Assembly (NCBI GenBank): GCA_024644775.1 | Contig: JAHEHB010000331.1 | Coordinates: 1 to 6,279 of the forward strand | Direction: 5' to 3' | Length of the DNA stretch: 6,279 nucleotides | Origin: Deltaproteobacteria bacterium | GTDB taxonomy: Bacteria > Desulfobacterota > Desulfobacteria > Desulfobacterales > SURF-15 | Shown: piece after piece, positions 5,878-6,279 of the stretch | Layout of the letters: the number at the start of each line of letters is the position of its first letter | Numbering within the stretch: position 1 is the first letter of the stretch | Program-made: the position numbers and the translations under genes | The notes under the pieces: model-generated | Database searches by the model: none | What the model was told of the DNA's origin: nothing | What the model saw: the letters and a program-made list of their open reading frames with translations, nothing else

Positions 5878-6279
5878 ATGAAACGCCGCAAACAGACCAT
5901 CGTATTTGTTGTTTTGGCTCTATTAACGGTGGGTTGGGTTTATCTTTATTTGAGAGGCGCACACCGGTCCGCCGAGCGTTTTAATCGAGAAACGAAAGCC
6001 GTTTCGGTCTCAGATTCGATTCCGCTGGATAAGTCGTCGACAAACCTATATTTTGGCGATAAAGCAAATGTTTTTTTGATGGCGCAATCTCGGTCTTTGC
6101 TGTACGACGGAACCCCGGCCGCTTTTGGCAAACGTATCGTGGAAAGTTTAGTAGAGGGGCCGCAGGAAGGATTGATGCCCACGATCCCTCGGAGCACCGT
6201 TCTCCGGGCGTTCTATATTTTAGGTGATGGGACCGCATTTGTTGACATGTCCGATGCCATCCGCGACAACCATCCCGGC
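5878..6279 (+). CDS. GerMN-domain membrane protein, C-terminus off window
   Basis: The first 134 residues of a GerMN (germane, GerM-type) domain protein; the right edge cuts it mid-gene with no stop. An N-terminal KRRK is followed by a hydrophobic segment at about 7-25, a signal anchor. No lipobox cysteine is visible, unlike the lipoprotein GerM of Bacillus. The GerMN domain starts at about residue 56 (NLYFGDKANVFLMAQSRSL) and continues through KRIVESLVEGP and LRAFYILGDGTAFVDMSDA to the edge, about the length of one repeat. The family acts at the cell envelope and in related genomes often neighbours peptidoglycan amidase genes; a precise role is not established. The ATG at 5878 is the first after an in-frame stop at 5815. 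Its ribosome binding site is weak (GTGGA at 5864-5868). Confidence 0.85.
   Translation, partial: MKRRKQTIVFVVLALLTVGWVYLYLRGAHRSAERFNRETKAVSVSDSIPLDKSSTNLYFGDKANVFLMAQSRSLLYDGTPAAFGKRIVESLVEGPQEGLMPTIPRSTVLRAFYILGDGTAFVDMSDAIRDNHPG

Noticed and set aside
5946..6238. Minus-strand ORFs opposite the GerMN gene
   Set aside because: They are antisense shadows of a well-supported coding frame with a membrane anchor and GerMN domain.
1..6279. CRISPR array, toxin-antitoxin pair, phage or defence cluster
   Set aside because: No regularly spaced repeats, no paired small toxin-like genes and no phage or nuclease signature genes were found; the lone helicase has no defence-type partner.

Overview
The window (6279 bp, moderate GC with AT-rich intergenic stretches) looks like chromosomal DNA of a Gram-negative bacterium. 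The gene set and protein style fit a Desulfobacterota (former Deltaproteobacteria) genome best: a membrane-anchored PpiD-type periplasmic foldase, an AmmeMemoRadiSam protein A, a GerMN-domain protein and a small zinc-ribbon protein. This placement is inferred from recalled family patterns, not from a search.

Layout, left to right. Positions 1 to about 122 are the 3' end of a group II intron. The domain V hairpin and the domain VI hairpin with its bulged A are both readable; the intron's reverse transcriptase would lie off the left edge. A short gene-free spacer with a degenerate heptamer repeat follows. A complete UvrD/Rep/PcrA-family helicase reads rightward (257-2245). It converges tail-to-tail with a leftward cluster, and the two stop codons share one TTAA. 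Read in its own direction, that cluster is a small zinc-ribbon protein (5055-4810), a PpiD-like peptidyl-prolyl isomerase/foldase (4729-2834) and AmmeMemoRadiSam protein A (2817-2242). A near-consensus sigma70 promoter precedes the zinc-ribbon gene, and the PpiD and AmrA genes are only 16 nt apart.

Divergent from that promoter is a second good promoter driving tRNA-Ala(GGC) (5263-5335), which ends at its own hairpin terminator. A protein-free gap of about 540 bp follows. It holds a plausible sigma70 promoter, several stem-loops and a strong, otherwise unexplained intrinsic terminator, so it may encode a small RNA of roughly 235 nt. A further promoter-like sequence precedes a GerMN-domain membrane protein that starts at 5878 and is cut by the right edge.

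Functionally, the leftward cluster mixes envelope protein folding (PpiD) with two poorly understood conserved proteins. The helicase, tRNA and GerMN gene appear to be independent units. I did not find a convincing complete novel multi-gene system. The items most worth following are the candidate small RNA, the altered domain V of the intron remnant, and the zinc-ribbon/PpiD/AmrA linkage.
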